From positions 1-64,000 of the forward strand of contig NZ_CAKC01000001.1 in NCBI RefSeq assembly GCF_000296855.1: DNA of 64,000 bases, written 5' to 3'. Under the pieces are notes generated by a model that saw nothing but the letters and a program-made list of their open reading frames with translations, was not told the DNA's origin and made no database searches. This DNA is from Lactobacillus gigeriorum DSM 23908 = CRBIP 24.85. Lineage in GTDB: Bacteria; Bacillota; Bacilli; Lactobacillales; Lactobacillaceae. Positions 51,748 to 62,272 of the stretch are shown piece after piece; within the stretch, counting starts at the first letter, position 1, and each line of letters opens with the position of its first letter. The translations under genes and the position numbers were made by a program.

Positions 51748-54138
51748 ATGATTGCTCAAGTAATAGTCGATATTGCAGCTAAACAGACCGATCGAATATT
51801 TGAATATCATATTCCCGATGAATTAGAAGGAGTCGAACTTGGATCACGAGTATTTGTACCCTTTGGTCCTCGAAAATTACAGGGCTTTGTCGTTGGAATC
51901 GTAGATCATAGCGAATATCAGGGTAAATTGAAAGATTTGCTATTAGTAGTCGATGAACAGCCACCTTTGACTCAAGAGTTAGTTGAATTATCAAAAGCTT
52001 TGGCCAATAAAATTTTCACTTATCGGATTTCTATTCTAAAAACTATGTTGCCTGCAGTAATGCGGGCTAACTATCGAAAATTACTCACTCCAACTGATGA
52101 AATAACAGCTAAGCTTCCGATTTTTCAGGGAGAAGCCATTGATTTAAATAAAGTAACCGATGAAAAAATGAATGCATATTACCGTAAGTTACTAAAGAAT
52201 GGTCAGGCTAAAGTTGAATATGTCGTGGGCAATCAGGCTAAAGCTAAAACAATCAATACCTATAGTCTTACCGAAAAAACTGACGAATACGAAAAAATAT
52301 ATAATTCATTAAGGCAGAATGCTGTGAAGCAAAAGCAATTATTAATGGATATGATTGAAGATGCTTCAAATTATCCTAAAACGCAGGAAGCAATTGAATC
52401 TGCCTTACAAATCACTACAAGTGTTTTATCGAATGCAGTAAAAAAAGGCTGGTTAAAGAAGAATAGCGTAGAAGTCTATCGAGATCCTGAAGCTGATATT
52501 ATCCCAAAAGCTAAAAGAGTTCAGTTAAATGATGAGCAAACTGGGGCGCTTAATGAGATATCACAAGCTATTAATGAGCATTTGGCAAGGACGTTTTTGC
52601 TTGAAGGAGTTACTGGAAGTGGAAAAACAGAAGTCTACTTGCATGCCATTGAACAAACGCTAAACCAAGGAAGAACTGCACTGATGTTAGTACCTGAGAT
52701 TTCTTTAACGCCTCAAATGGTTAATCAGGTTAAAGCACGTTTCGGGCAAAATGTTGCGGTCTTGCATAGTGCACTTTCAAAAGGCGAAAAATATGATGAA
52801 TGGCGTAAGATTCGTAGAGGTGAAGTGAAAGTAGTTGTTGGTGCAAGAAGTGCGGTTTTTGCGCCTCTAAAAAATCTTGGCCTTGTTGTAATTGATGAAG
52901 AACATGAAAGTTCGTATAAGCAAGAAAGCGATCCTAGATATCATGCTAGGGATGTAGCGCTTTGGCGGTGCCAGTACAACGATTGCCCCCTTGTTTTAGG
53001 GAGTGCAACTCCATCTTTATCGAGTCGAGCTCGAGCCCAAAAAAACGTTTATAAATTATTGCGTTTGACCAAAAGAGCAAACAAAAAGCAATTGCCTGCG
53101 GTTAAGCTGATTGATCTGAAACAAATACAGTTTGCAGGTTCCCAGTTTGATTTTTCCGTAGAATTGATTGAAGCAATTAAGGAACGCATACAAAAAAGGG
53201 AACAAGTAATTTTGATGCTTAATCGGCGTGGCTTTGCTAATTTTATGCTATGTCGCGAGTGCGGCTATGTTATGAAGTGTCCTAATTGCGATCTTTCACT
53301 GACAATGCACAAAGATACAGCATCAATGCAATGTCATTATTGTGGCTTTACTACCAAAATTCCACAAGCTTGTCCAAATTGTCAAAGTCGCCAGATCCGT
53401 TTTTTAGGAAGTGGTACTCAGAAAGTTCAAGAAGAACTTACAGAATTGATACCTGATGCTAAAATCTTACGTATGGACGTTGATACGACTCGTAAAAAAG
53501 GAAGCTATAAGCGAATTTTGGACAAGTTTGCAGCACATGATGCAGATATCTTGCTAGGTACGCAAATGATTGCCAAAGGGTTAGATTTTCCTAATGTTAC
53601 GCTAGTAGGAGTCATTAATGCAGATACCGGACTGTGGGTACCAGATTATAATGCTTCTGAAAGAACTTTTGAACTATTAACTCAAGTAGCAGGTCGAGCA
53701 GGTCGAGCAGAAAAATTGGGCGAAGTATACATTCAAACCTATAATCCTGAGCATTATGCAATTCGCCTTGCTGAAAAACAGGATTATGAGCAATTCTATC
53801 GTTACGAAATGAATGTTCGCCATGCTGGTAATTATCCACCTTATTATTACACCATTCTAATTTCGGTGGCTTCAGCTAAAGAACAAAATGCAGCTAAAGA
53901 AGCTTTTCGAATTAGAAGAAAATTGCAGTCTAGTTTGAGTTCAACTACAATTATTTTAGGTCCGACGCCAAGCGCGATTTCTCGGCTAAAAAATCAATAT
54001 TATTATCAAATCCTGGTAAAATATAAAAAAGAAACTGGGTTAATTGCATTGTTGCATGAAATTCAAGACGCTGCTCAGGAAATCAAAAAATATGGCTTAA
54101 ATGTCTATATTGATAATGAACCAGAAAGAATAATGTGA
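51748..54138 (+). CDS. priA: Primosomal protein PriA
   Basis: A 3'-5' helicase that restarts collapsed forks. The DNA-binding N-domain (about 1-105) leads to a superfamily 2 core with Walker A GVTGSGKTEVYL, Walker B VVIDEEHESSYKQ and GSATPS; eight cysteines in CREC, CPNC, CHYC and CPNC form the zinc site; later VAGRAGRAEKLG. ATG at 51748 follows AAGGAAGGA at 51732-51740. Length is 796. First of priA-fmt-rsmB-stp-prkC-rsgA-rpe-thiN, the common Firmicute order. Confidence 0.97.
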   Translation: MIAQVIVDIAAKQTDRIFEYHIPDELEGVELGSRVFVPFGPRKLQGFVVGIVDHSEYQGKLKDLLLVVDEQPPLTQELVELSKALANKIFTYRISILKTMLPAVMRANYRKLLTPTDEITAKLPIFQGEAIDLNKVTDEKMNAYYRKLLKNGQAKVEYVVGNQAKAKTINTYSLTEKTDEYEKIYNSLRQNAVKQKQLLMDMIEDASNYPKTQEAIESALQITTSVLSNAVKKGWLKKNSVEVYRDPEADIIPKAKRVQLNDEQTGALNEISQAINEHLARTFLLEGVTGSGKTEVYLHAIEQTLNQGRTALMLVPEISLTPQMVNQVKARFGQNVAVLHSALSKGEKYDEWRKIRRGEVKVVVGARSAVFAPLKNLGLVVIDEEHESSYKQESDPRYHARDVALWRCQYNDCPLVLGSATPSLSSRARAQKNVYKLLRLTKRANKKQLPAVKLIDLKQIQFAGSQFDFSVELIEAIKERIQKREQVILMLNRRGFANFMLCRECGYVMKCPNCDLSLTMHKDTASMQCHYCGFTTKIPQACPNCQSRQIRFLGSGTQKVQEELTELIPDAKILRMDVDTTRKKGSYKRILDKFAAHDADILLGTQMIAKGLDFPNVTLVGVINADTGLWVPDYNASERTFELLTQVAGRAGRAEKLGEVYIQTYNPEHYAIRLAEKQDYEQFYRYEMNVRHAGNYPPYYYTILISVASAKEQNAAKEAFRIRRKLQSSLSSTTIILGPTPSAISRLKNQYYYQILVKYKKETGLIALLHEIQDAAQEIKKYGLNVYIDNEPERIM

Positions 54139-54148
54139 GAGGTATAAA

Positions 54149-55090
54149 ATGACATCAATAATTTTTATGGGAACTCCTAATTTTGCAGTTCCAATTTTAG
54201 AAGAATTGATTAAGCAAAATTATAAGATTAAAGCAGTTGTAACGCAACCAGATAAAAAGGTTGGCCGAAAGCAAGTTTTACAAGAAACGCCAGTAAAGAA
54301 AGTGGCTTTAGCCCACAAATTGCCAGTTTATCAACCAGTTAGATTATCTCGTTCAGAAGAGCTAGATGAGCTGATTAATTTACATGCGGACTTAATTGTA
54401 ACGGCAGCTTATGGTCAATTTTTACCAACTAAGTTCTTGAATTCTGTAAAAATTGCTGCAGTAAATGTTCATGGCTCATTACTACCCAAATATCGTGGTG
54501 GTGCTCCAATTCAATATTCTTTGCTTAACGGGGATGCACGAACAGGCATTACCATTATGGAAATGGTTAAAGAAATGGATGCGGGAGATATTTATGCTCA
54601 AAAAGCAATTGATATTCTTCCAGAAGATACAAGTGGCACTTTATTTGAAAAACTGTCTTTATTGGGCCGTGATTTGTTGCTTGAAACCTTGCCTGGAATC
54701 ATTAATAAAACAATTAAAAAGCAAGCACAGGATGAGAGCAAAGTCGTTTTCTCACCAAATATTAGTAAAGAACAAGAACGAATTACAATTGATATGACTG
54801 CTAATGAAGCTAACAATCTTATTCGCGCGCTAAATCCAGATCCTGGTGCCTACCTTGAGTTAGCAGGGAAACGATTTAAAGTTTGGAAAGCGGAAGTAGC
54901 AGAAGATTCAACCAGTTTAGAACCAGGTTCATTAGTAGCTAATGATCATCGTTTAGCAATTAGTTTTGCACAAAATACGGTTTTGAATTTACTTGAAGTT
55001 CAACCTGCAGGCAAAAAACGGATGGATATTAAAAACTTTTTGAATGGTCAGGGTGGCAAACTAGTGCCAGGTGAAAAAATTGTCGATTAA
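54149..55090 (+). CDS. fmt: Methionyl-tRNA formyltransferase
   Basis: Formylates initiator Met-tRNA with 10-formyl-THF. FMGTPNFAVPILEELI at the start, the folate/catalytic stretch VNVHGSLLPKYRGGAP (Asn, His) and MEMVKEMDAGDIY are diagnostic; the C-terminal OB domain starts near residue 205. Length 313. GAGAGG precedes the ATG. rsmB begins within its last 20 bases. Confidence 0.97.
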   Translation: MTSIIFMGTPNFAVPILEELIKQNYKIKAVVTQPDKKVGRKQVLQETPVKKVALAHKLPVYQPVRLSRSEELDELINLHADLIVTAAYGQFLPTKFLNSVKIAAVNVHGSLLPKYRGGAPIQYSLLNGDARTGITIMEMVKEMDAGDIYAQKAIDILPEDTSGTLFEKLSLLGRDLLLETLPGIINKTIKKQAQDESKVVFSPNISKEQERITIDMTANEANNLIRALNPDPGAYLELAGKRFKVWKAEVAEDSTSLEPGSLVANDHRLAISFAQNTVLNLLEVQPAGKKRMDIKNFLNGQGGKLVPGEKIVD

Positions 55091-56411
55091 GGAAAGTGCG
55101 AGAGCTGTTGCTCTAGAAACATTAATTAGTGTTTTTAAGAATAACTCTTACTCTAATATTACTCTAAACAGTCGATTGAATAGGGTAAAGTTAAATCAGA
55201 CGGATACGAATTTAGCCACCAAGATTGTTTATGGGACAATTCAATATAAAATATTATTGGAATATCAACTTAAGCAGCTATTAAAAAGCAAATTGACAGA
55301 AAAATATCTTGAACCGCTGTTATTGATGTCTTTATATCAGTTGATATTTTTAGATAAAATTCCAGCCAATGCCGTACTTGATGAAGCTAATAAACTTGCT
55401 AAGGCTTATGGTAAGTCGCATTCGAATGGTTATAAATTAGTCAATGGAATATTGCGTAATTTTACTAGAAAAGGCCTTGTTCTCCCAGAGGTAAAGCAAG
55501 TGGGTCTAGTAAGCTATTTGAGTATTAAAGATAGTATGCCTGAATGGCTAGTACAATATTTTATTGAGAATTGGGGAGAACAGCGTGCTGAGACAATTTT
55601 AGCGAGCTTTAACGAAAATGCTAAAAATAGTTTGCGAATCTCAAATTTAGCAGATCGTGACAAGGTCCTTGCCGAACTAAATGAGCAAGGCTACGAGCCT
55701 GTAGACTCCAATTTGGCCACAAATAGTGTTATTGTGGCACACGGTGGAATTGCTGAAAATTCATTGTTTGCTGATGGAAAAGTTACGATTCAGGATGAAG
55801 CAGCTAGTCTAGTCGCTGATGTTTTTGATCTCTCAGGTGATGAGCAGGTTTTGGATGCCTGTAGCGCACCAGGTGGTAAAACTATCCAAATAGCGGAACG
55901 GTTATCCACTGGATCAGTAACAGCATTAGATATTCATCCTAAGAAGTTAAATTTGGTTAAACAGAATGCTGAACGTATGGGTGTCGCTAGTCGCATTAAG
56001 ACGATAGCTTTAGATGCTAAGAAAACGAATACATTCTTTTCTGATCAACAATTTGATAGAATACTAGTAGATGCACCATGTTCCGGCTTGGGACTTTTGC
56101 GTCGAAAACCTGAAATAAGGTATGGTAAGAGCCAGAAAGATTTAGAAAATTTACAGCAGATACAATTAGCCATCCTTGATAGTGTAAGTAAAGTTCTTGC
56201 TAAAAAAGGGGAGCTAGTATATTCAACTTGCACGATAACACATGAGGAAGATGAAGACGTGATTGAACAATTTTTGGCTGATCATCCTCAATTTGAATTG
56301 CTTCCTTTTGAACTACCGAATATTTCTACGGAAACAGGAATGTTAAAAATTTTACCTGATAGTTTTGGTAGTGATGGCTTCTTTATTGCAAAGTTAAAAT
56401 TACGAGGTTAA
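55071..56411 (+). CDS. rsmB: 16S rRNA m5C967 methyltransferase RsmB
   Basis: Methylates C967 of 16S rRNA. A NusB-like N-domain (about 1-140) is fused to a Rossmann methyltransferase: SAM motif VLDACSAPGGKTIQIA, catalytic motifs DAPCSGLGLLRRKPEI and YSTCTI holding the two cysteines. GTG at 55071 is the start, giving a 20-base overlap with fmt. Length 446. The next gene begins at the base after its stop. Confidence 0.95.
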   Translation: MKKLSIKESARAVALETLISVFKNNSYSNITLNSRLNRVKLNQTDTNLATKIVYGTIQYKILLEYQLKQLLKSKLTEKYLEPLLLMSLYQLIFLDKIPANAVLDEANKLAKAYGKSHSNGYKLVNGILRNFTRKGLVLPEVKQVGLVSYLSIKDSMPEWLVQYFIENWGEQRAETILASFNENAKNSLRISNLADRDKVLAELNEQGYEPVDSNLATNSVIVAHGGIAENSLFADGKVTIQDEAASLVADVFDLSGDEQVLDACSAPGGKTIQIAERLSTGSVTALDIHPKKLNLVKQNAERMGVASRIKTIALDAKKTNTFFSDQQFDRILVDAPCSGLGLLRRKPEIRYGKSQKDLENLQQIQLAILDSVSKVLAKKGELVYSTCTITHEEDEDVIEQFLADHPQFELLPFELPNISTETGMLKILPDSFGSDGFFIAKLKLRG

Positions 56412-57158
56412 ATGTTGATAGAAACTGCATATGCTTCCAGTATTGGTAGAATACGGAAGAGCAATCAAGATTTTGTACGAGTATTTAAAAATAAAAGTGA
56501 TGTTACTTTAGCAATCGTCTGTGATGGCATGGGAGGTCATCAAGGTGGCGATGTCGCTTCAACAATGGCAGTAAGCCATTTAGGGCATAATTTTATTTCA
56601 ACAGATTTTACAGAAGCAAAAATTGCCCGTAAGTGGCTGGAAGTCCAATTAAATGCGGAAAACGAAACGATCTTAAAAACTGCAGATCGTTTTCCCGATC
56701 TAAATGGCATGGGAACGACTGTTGTTTTAGCCTTTGCTTTTGAAAATGAAGCTTTGATTGCACACTTGGGTGATTCAAGAGCTTATAGCTATGCTGATGG
56801 AAAATTCTTGCAATTAACGCAAGATCATTCCTTAGTTAACGAGCTAGTAAAAATGGGTCAGATTACTAAAGAACAAGCTAAGCATCATCCACAAAAGAAC
56901 ATAATTACTCAGGCTTTAGGGGTCTCAAGTACGATTGATCCAGAATTTGCTGACTTATCTCTATCGGAAGAGACGATCATTCTCTTATGTACTGATGGCT
57001 TAACTAATTCATTGAGTGATCCTCAGATTCAACAGATTTTGGCAACTAAGGACCTTTCTCTTAAGGATCGTTGCAATAAGCTAATTAATGAAGCTAATAG
57101 ACTAGGTGGCGGCGATAATATTACTGTCTGTCTAATCTGGATTAGGGAGGAAAAGTAA
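56412..57158 (+). CDS. stp: PP2C-type Ser/Thr phosphatase
   Basis: A metal-dependent PPM phosphatase that reverses PrkC phosphorylation. RKSNQDF, VCDGMGGHQGGDVAS, LGDSRAYSY, DHSLVNELV, CTDGLTNSL and GGGDNITV supply the metal Asp residues and the PP2C order. Length 248, cytosolic. It starts right after rsmB and one base before the kinase gene, which is the usual kinase-phosphatase pair. Confidence 0.95.
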   Translation: MLIETAYASSIGRIRKSNQDFVRVFKNKSDVTLAIVCDGMGGHQGGDVASTMAVSHLGHNFISTDFTEAKIARKWLEVQLNAENETILKTADRFPDLNGMGTTVVLAFAFENEALIAHLGDSRAYSYADGKFLQLTQDHSLVNELVKMGQITKEQAKHHPQKNIITQALGVSSTIDPEFADLSLSEETIILLCTDGLTNSLSDPQIQQILATKDLSLKDRCNKLINEANRLGGGDNITVCLIWIREEK

Positions 57159-59138
57159 ATGATCGATAAAGGTTATTTGCTTGGAGAGCGTTATCGAATC
57201 ATTGATGTCTTAGGCGAAGGCGGAATGGCTAATGTCTATTTAGCTGAAGATATTATTTTGCAACGCAAAGTTGCCGTTAAAGTTTTACGTCTTGACTTAA
57301 GAAAAGAACCTCAAACGGAATCAAGATTTCAACGCGAAGCCCTAGCAACCAGTGAGTTAAGTCATCCTAATATCGTTTCTGTTTTAGACGTTGGCACTGA
57401 TCAGGGGTTACCGTACATGGTGATGGAATATGTTGATGGACCTGATTTAAAAGATTACATCAAAGATAATTCGCCACTCAGCTTAGATGAAGTGGTACGA
57501 ATTATGGATCAGATTTTAAGTGCGATTGCTTTAGCACACAAACATAATGTGATTCACCGTGACTTGAAGCCACAAAATATTTTGATGGATAAGCGTGGCA
57601 ATGTTAAGATAGCTGATTTTGGAATTGCTGTTGCGCTCAATCAAAGTTCAATTACGCAAACCAATTCCATTATGGGATCTGTTCATTATATGTCGCCTGA
57701 ACAAACTCGAGGTGGCTTAGTTACTAGACAATCAGATATTTATTCTTTGGGAATTATTCTTTATGAATTGATTACTGGACATGTTCCATTTAATGGTGAA
57801 ACCCCGGTAGCAATTGCATTAAAGCATGCTCAAGAGCCAATCCCTTCAATTCGAGAACGAGATCCTAAAGTGCCACAAGCTTTAGAAAATGTCGTTTTAC
57901 GAGCCACAGCTAAAGATCCGCGCGATCGTTATGAATCAGCTCAAGCAATGGAAGAGGATTTGAATACTGCTTTAGATCCTAGTCGCGCTAATGAGCCAGT
58001 TTTTGAACCTGATTATGGCTACAATGATGATAAGACGATAGTTTTACCAGATTTTAACAAAAATCAGAATGATCAGAAAAGCGCTGATAATAGTGCTGAG
58101 GTCAGTGAAGAAAATAAAGTCCCATTTTGGCAGAGTGTCAAGAAACATTGGCTTTGGTTTGTTTTTATTGGTATAGCTACAATGCTGATCGTTGTGATTA
58201 TGGGATATGCTTTTACAGGACGTAATAATAAGTTAGTAAGAGTTCCAGATGTAACAAATTTGTCCGAAGGATCCGCTAAAACCAAATTAGAGAAAGTCGG
58301 ATTAATAACGGGAAAAGTTACGCATAAAGAATCAGACAGTATCGATGCAGGTAAGGTAATTAGTACCAATCCATCAGCAGGAGATGCAGTAAAAAAAGGA
58401 AAAGTCGTTTCAATTGTAGTATCAAGTGGTGCTGGAATGGTCAAAGTCCCAGATGTAATGGATAAGGATTATGAAACTGCTGCCACTCAGCTAGAAAAGA
58501 TGGGCTTTAATGTTGTTAGAGAGAGTCAATATTCGATGACGGTTGACGAAGGTCACGTGATTTCTCAAAGCATTGCTGCTGGTGTTGAAGTAAAACCTAG
58601 TCAAACTACTATTACCTTGGTTGTTTCTGAAGGAAAGGAACCTAAGCCAGATAAGCCTACTATTAAATTGGCTGATTTGACAAATGATACTTTAGAACAT
58701 GCGCAAAGTTATGCTAAAGATAATGATCTAACGCTACAGATTAATCAGGAATTTTCTGATACCGTTAAAAAGGGCAACATTATTTCAATGAAGCCAGAAG
58801 CAGGTACTAAAATTGAAAAAGGATCAACCATTACGATTGTTGTATCTAAAGGAAAAGAGGAAGGAGATTCAGAAGTAACCAAATCGTTCACGGTTACTTA
58901 CGATCCTTCTGAAACAACTGATGATGGAGAAGAAGCAACTGATAATCATGCAAACCAGGGGAATCACGTTCAAATATATATAGAAGATGATAGTCACTCA
59001 TTGAGCAATATTTATCGCGACATGTATATTAAGTCAGACACGAATTTCTCCATTCCATTCTCTCTTAAAGATGGTAATGGTCGTCTAAAAGTAGTAAGAG
59101 ATGGACAGACTATCTTAAATGAAAAGGTAACTAAGTAA
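57159..59138 (+). CDS. prkC: Ser/Thr kinase PrkC with PASTA domains
   Basis: Membrane Ser/Thr kinase that senses peptidoglycan fragments or lipid II. Kinase domain (about 10-275): [18 protein letters not shown] lysine, [26 protein letters not shown]. One membrane helix near 333-355. Outside, three PASTA domains: about 362-428, 430-497 and 500-570 ([42 protein letters not shown]). A Thr/Asp-rich C-terminal tail of about 85 residues follows, an extra beta-like segment. Length 659. Pairs with the phosphatase just upstream; rsgA overlaps by one base. Confidence 0.96.
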   Translation: MIDKGYLLGERYRIIDVLGEGGMANVYLAEDIILQRKVAVKVLRLDLRKEPQTESRFQREALATSELSHPNIVSVLDVGTDQGLPYMVMEYVDGPDLKDYIKDNSPLSLDEVVRIMDQILSAIALAHKHNVIHRDLKPQNILMDKRGNVKIADFGIAVALNQSSITQTNSIMGSVHYMSPEQTRGGLVTRQSDIYSLGIILYELITGHVPFNGETPVAIALKHAQEPIPSIRERDPKVPQALENVVLRATAKDPRDRYESAQAMEEDLNTALDPSRANEPVFEPDYGYNDDKTIVLPDFNKNQNDQKSADNSAEVSEENKVPFWQSVKKHWLWFVFIGIATMLIVVIMGYAFTGRNNKLVRVPDVTNLSEGSAKTKLEKVGLITGKVTHKESDSIDAGKVISTNPSAGDAVKKGKVVSIVVSSGAGMVKVPDVMDKDYETAATQLEKMGFNVVRESQYSMTVDEGHVISQSIAAGVEVKPSQTTITLVVSEGKEPKPDKPTIKLADLTNDTLEHAQSYAKDNDLTLQINQEFSDTVKKGNIISMKPEAGTKIEKGSTITIVVSKGKEEGDSEVTKSFTVTYDPSETTDDGEEATDNHANQGNHVQIYIEDDSHSLSNIYRDMYIKSDTNFSIPFSLKDGNGRLKVVRDGQTILNEKVTK

Positions 59139-60034
59139 TGGCAGAAAAAGAAACGGGGACAGTAATTGCCCTAAACGCAGGTTTTTATGATGTTCAGACT
59201 GATTCTGAAGTAATTAGAACGCGAGCTAGAGGTGTTTTTCGGCAAAATAAACAAAAGCCAGCGGTTGGTGATCGAGTTGAGATCCAAGTTGATGAAAAGG
59301 GCATGAGTTATTTAGTCAAGATTTTGCCACGTTTAAATCGTATTGGACGACCGGCAGTTGCTAATGTAAGCCATGTCTTGTTAGTAATTTCAGCTGTCGA
59401 ACCTGATTTTTCGGTGGCATTGCTTGATCGATTTTTGACTTTCTTTAGTTGGCAAAGGGTAAAAGTTACGATCTATTTATCAAAAGCAGATTTAATCGCA
59501 AATACTGCTCAATTAAAAGAAATAGAGCAAACCTTGTCCTATTACAGAGAAATCGGCTATCAAGTATTTTTGGATAAAAATGAGCTAGATAAGAGTCTGA
59601 CTGATTTGCTTGAAGCTGATCAAATTTGGACTTTGGCTGGACAGTCTGGGGCAGGTAAATCGACCTTGCTTAATTATTTAAAAGCCGACGCTAATCAGTC
59701 AACAGCAGCTATTTCTAGCGCATTGAATCGTGGGCGGCATACGACTAGAGTTGTTCAATTATTTAGTCTAAATAAAGGTTTCCTAGCGGATACTCCTGGA
59801 TTTTCAGCGATCGATTTAAGTCCAATTAAGTTAACTGATTTGGCTAGTTATTTTGTTGAATTTAAAGAAGCTAGTCAATTTTGTAAATTTAGATCTTGCC
59901 AACATTTGAAAGAGCCAAAATGCGAGGTAAAACGGCTATTAGAAGAAAAACAAATTATGGCTAGTCGTTATGAAAATTATTTAGCGATGAGGGCAGAAAT
60001 TAGTGAAGGAAGAATGCCCGAGTATTTGAAGTAA
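59138..60034 (+). CDS. rsgA: Ribosome small-subunit GTPase RsgA
   Basis: Circularly permuted GTPase that matures the 30S subunit. OB fold first, then G4 LSKADLI, P-loop [16 protein letters not shown] and G3 [10 protein letters not shown], and a C-terminal zinc knuckle in [17 protein letters not shown]. Length 298. In several Firmicutes RsgA is a (p)ppGpp target. Start overlaps the kinase stop (TAATG). Confidence 0.96.
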   Translation: MAEKETGTVIALNAGFYDVQTDSEVIRTRARGVFRQNKQKPAVGDRVEIQVDEKGMSYLVKILPRLNRIGRPAVANVSHVLLVISAVEPDFSVALLDRFLTFFSWQRVKVTIYLSKADLIANTAQLKEIEQTLSYYREIGYQVFLDKNELDKSLTDLLEADQIWTLAGQSGAGKSTLLNYLKADANQSTAAISSALNRGRHTTRVVQLFSLNKGFLADTPGFSAIDLSPIKLTDLASYFVEFKEASQFCKFRSCQHLKEPKCEVKRLLEEKQIMASRYENYLAMRAEISEGRMPEYLK

Positions 60035-60047
60035 GGGGGATGTTGTT

Positions 60048-60707
60048 GTGATTATTGCACCATCAATTTTAAATGCCAACAATTTGCGCTTGGAAAGCGA
60101 GATAAAAAAGGCTTCGGAAGCAGGAATTACTCGTTTCCATATCGATATTATGGATGGCCATTTCGTACCAAATCTATCGTATGGTCCACAGCTGGTAAAA
60201 GATTTTAAACGAGAATTTCCAATGACAGATGCAGAAATACATCTGATGAGTAATAATCCTAAAGATATGATCCCTGCCTTCGTACAAGCCGGAGCCGATT
60301 TACTGGAATTTCATTATGAGGCTATGGATCAAGGTCAGGTTAATTATTGGTTGGATTATTTGGCATCGAATGGCCTTAAGCCAGGCTTGGTATTGAATCC
60401 AGATACGCCAATCGAGGTCTTACATGATTTTGCTGATAAAGTTAAACAAGTTTTGTTAATGACTGTGTATCCTGGATTTGGAGGTCAAAAATTCATTCCC
60501 GAATCGCTTGAAAGGATCCAGACTGCTCGAAAAATTCTAAATGAAGTCAACCCACGTATTACATTAGAGGTTGATGGTGGAATTAATGCAGATACGATTA
60601 AATTAGCTAAAGACGCTGGCGCCAACGTATTCGTGGTTGGCTCATACTTATTCAAAGATGGCAATATTGCTGGTAAAGTCAATAAGTTGAATGAGATTCT
60701 CGAATGA
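60048..60707 (+). CDS. rpe: Ribulose-phosphate 3-epimerase
   Basis: TIM-barrel enzyme of the pentose phosphate pathway. IAPSILNANNLRLESEI, FHIDIMDGHFVPNLSYGP, HLMSNNP, MTVYPGFGGQKFIPE and EVDGGINADTI carry the metal and phosphate sites. The start is GTG at 60048 with AAGGGGGA about eight bases before it. Length 219. The stop overlaps thiN by four bases, and the context rsgA-rpe-thiN is the usual one. Confidence 0.96.
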   Translation: MIIAPSILNANNLRLESEIKKASEAGITRFHIDIMDGHFVPNLSYGPQLVKDFKREFPMTDAEIHLMSNNPKDMIPAFVQAGADLLEFHYEAMDQGQVNYWLDYLASNGLKPGLVLNPDTPIEVLHDFADKVKQVLLMTVYPGFGGQKFIPESLERIQTARKILNEVNPRITLEVDGGINADTIKLAKDAGANVFVVGSYLFKDGNIAGKVNKLNEILE

Positions 60708-61402
60708 AAGCATACGCACTTTTAGGTGGGCCTAAAGCTGAATGGCCCGAGGATATAGTTGAGATATTTAAATCGGCTAAAAACCAACATGATTTATTAG
60801 TTGGCGTAGATCGAGGAAGTATTTTGTTGCAGGAGCTGGGATTTATTCCGGATTTAGCAATAGGAGATTTTGATTCGCTAAAAACTCAAGAGCTGGCTAA
60901 AGTAGAACATCTGGTTAAAGATGTTAGGTATTCTAATCCAATTAAGGATTATACGGACTCTGAACAGATGCTAGAGGTGGTTTTTGATGAATATCGAGTA
61001 TCTTCGCTGATGATTTTGGGAGCAACAGGTGGGCGAATGGATCACCTGCTACTCAATCTAATGATGCTCCTGAATCCTAAATTTAAGCCCTATGCAGAAA
61101 AAGTGGAATTCTTAGATAAACAGAATTTGATAAAATACTATGCGTCTGGTAAGCATTTCATCCCATATCAGCCATATAAATATTTTGGTTTAGGCTGGTT
61201 CCCTGAGATAAAGGAACTCACAATTAGAGGTGCAAGATATGACATTGCTAACTATAATTGTGACTATCCAAAAGTCTTCTCATCAAATGAATTTTTGCCA
61301 AGGTCAGAAGGATTTGAATTGTCTTTCTCAAGTTCTGGATTAGTATGTCTAATCTTAGCAAGAGATATCGATCGCTATTATCACATAGTCAATAAAAATT
61401 AA
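60704..61402 (+). CDS. thiN: Thiamine pyrophosphokinase
   Basis: Makes thiamine pyrophosphate from thiamine and ATP. GVDRGSILLQELGFIPDLAIGDFDSL in pieces (GVDRGS and AIGDFDSL), KDYTDSEQMLEV and ILGATGGRMDHLL match the family. Length 232. Its ATG overlaps the rpe stop. It is the last gene of the priA-thiN run and a strong terminator follows within the next base. Confidence 0.93.
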   Translation: MKAYALLGGPKAEWPEDIVEIFKSAKNQHDLLVGVDRGSILLQELGFIPDLAIGDFDSLKTQELAKVEHLVKDVRYSNPIKDYTDSEQMLEVVFDEYRVSSLMILGATGGRMDHLLLNLMMLLNPKFKPYAEKVEFLDKQNLIKYYASGKHFIPYQPYKYFGLGWFPEIKELTIRGARYDIANYNCDYPKVFSSNEFLPRSEGFELSFSSSGLVCLILARDIDRYYHIVNKN

Positions 61403-61446
61403 AAAAACACCCTAACTAGCAACTCAATACTAGTTAGGGTGTTTTT
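61403..61446 (+). terminator. Terminator after thiN
   Basis: A 17-bp stem (AAAAACACCCTAACTAG with its exact complement), a 10-base loop and Ts; the strongest hairpin in the window. Confidence 0.94.
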
Positions 61447-61497
61447 CTGTTGTACAATGTGCACAAACGTTTTTTCATCTGAATTCAAACAAAAAAA

Positions 61498-61530
61498 GAA
61501 AGCTTATAAAAATTGATATAATAAGCTTTT
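61498..61530 (-). terminator. Terminator after rpmB (minus strand)
   Basis: Stem of AAAAGCTTAT and ATAAGCTTT around a loop of about 12 bases, read on the minus strand and followed by a long T run toward 61490. Confidence 0.8.
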
Positions 61531-61537
61531 CTTCGCA

Positions 61538-61723
61538 TTAAACGCGAGTAACTTTACCAGACTTCAAAGTCTTGGTTGATACCCAAACGCGCTTTGGCTT
61601 ACCATCAACAAGAATACGAACTTTTTGAAGGTTTGGCTTCCAAGCACGACGAGTTGAGTTCAATGCGTGGGAACGTTTGTTACCAAAAGTAGTCTTCTTA
61701 CCAGTTACAAAATCTTTTGCCAT
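61538..61723 (-). CDS. rpmB: 50S ribosomal protein L28
   Basis: A 61-residue basic protein of the large subunit. [32 protein letters not shown] and [15 protein letters not shown] are the family pattern. No CxxC pair is present, so this is the zinc-free form. AAAGGAGG lies about six bases before the ATG. It runs opposite to the Asp23 gene, with a promoter region between them, the usual rpmB/yloU arrangement. Confidence 0.97.
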   Translation of the reverse strand: MAKDFVTGKKTTFGNKRSHALNSTRRAWKPNLQKVRILVDGKPKRVWVSTKTLKSGKVTRV

Positions 61724-61816
61724 TTGCTAAACCTCCTTTGTGTGTAATTCATACTTAAATACGATAGCATATAATCAATTGCAATTCAACCAAAAAAGTA
61801 TTTTACTTTATTTGTT

Positions 61817-61846
61817 TTTACTAAACCTTTACCCTTGTACTATGAT
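61817..61846 (+). promoter_or_regulatory. Possible promoter of the Asp23-fakA operon
   Basis: TTTACT at 61817-61822 and TATGAT at 61841-61846 with an 18-bp spacer, 44 bases before the start codon. Confidence 0.45.
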
Positions 61847-61889
61847 AAAATGAGTTGATATGTAAAGACAATAATAACGGAGGATAAAT

Positions 61890-62252
61890 ATGGCTGTTAA
61901 AATCAAAACAAAAGATGGTTTGATAGATATTTCAAACGGAGTGATTGCGACTGTTGTTGGTGGTGCAGCTACATCCAATTACGGCGTTGTTGGGATGGCG
62001 TCTAAAAATGCCATTCGCGATGGCTTCGATGGTATTTTAAATCGAGCTAATTATAAACGCGGTGTTGTCGTTAAGTCCGAAAACAATGAAATTACGGTAG
62101 ATGTATATATAATTGTTGGCTACGGATTGAAAATTTCCGAAGTAAGCCGTAATGTACAAAGCAGTGTTAAGTACAATCTAAAGACTCAACTCGGTATTGA
62201 TACAAAAGCCGTAAATGTCATAGTTCAAAGCGTTAAAGTACTTGACGAATAA
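61890..62252 (+). CDS. yloU: Asp23/Gls24 family protein (YloU-like)
   Basis: A 120-residue Asp23/Gls24 family protein. The core is in LIDISNGVIATVVGGAAT, YGVVGMASKNA and ITVDVYIIVGYGLKISEV. YloU of Bacillus lies in the same place between rpmB and yloV (fakA). AACGGAGG precedes the ATG. Its exact role is not known; the family is linked to envelope stress. It is 20 bases before fakA and likely co-transcribed with it. Confidence 0.93.
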   Translation: MAVKIKTKDGLIDISNGVIATVVGGAATSNYGVVGMASKNAIRDGFDGILNRANYKRGVVVKSENNEITVDVYIIVGYGLKISEVSRNVQSSVKYNLKTQLGIDTKAVNVIVQSVKVLDE

Positions 62253-62272
62253 CATGAGCGGAGGAATTGAGA

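Noticed and set aside
61447-61497. Possible small RNA between the thiN and rpmB terminators
   Set aside because: No promoter or stable hairpin of its own is seen; the stretch is only the gap between two convergent terminators.
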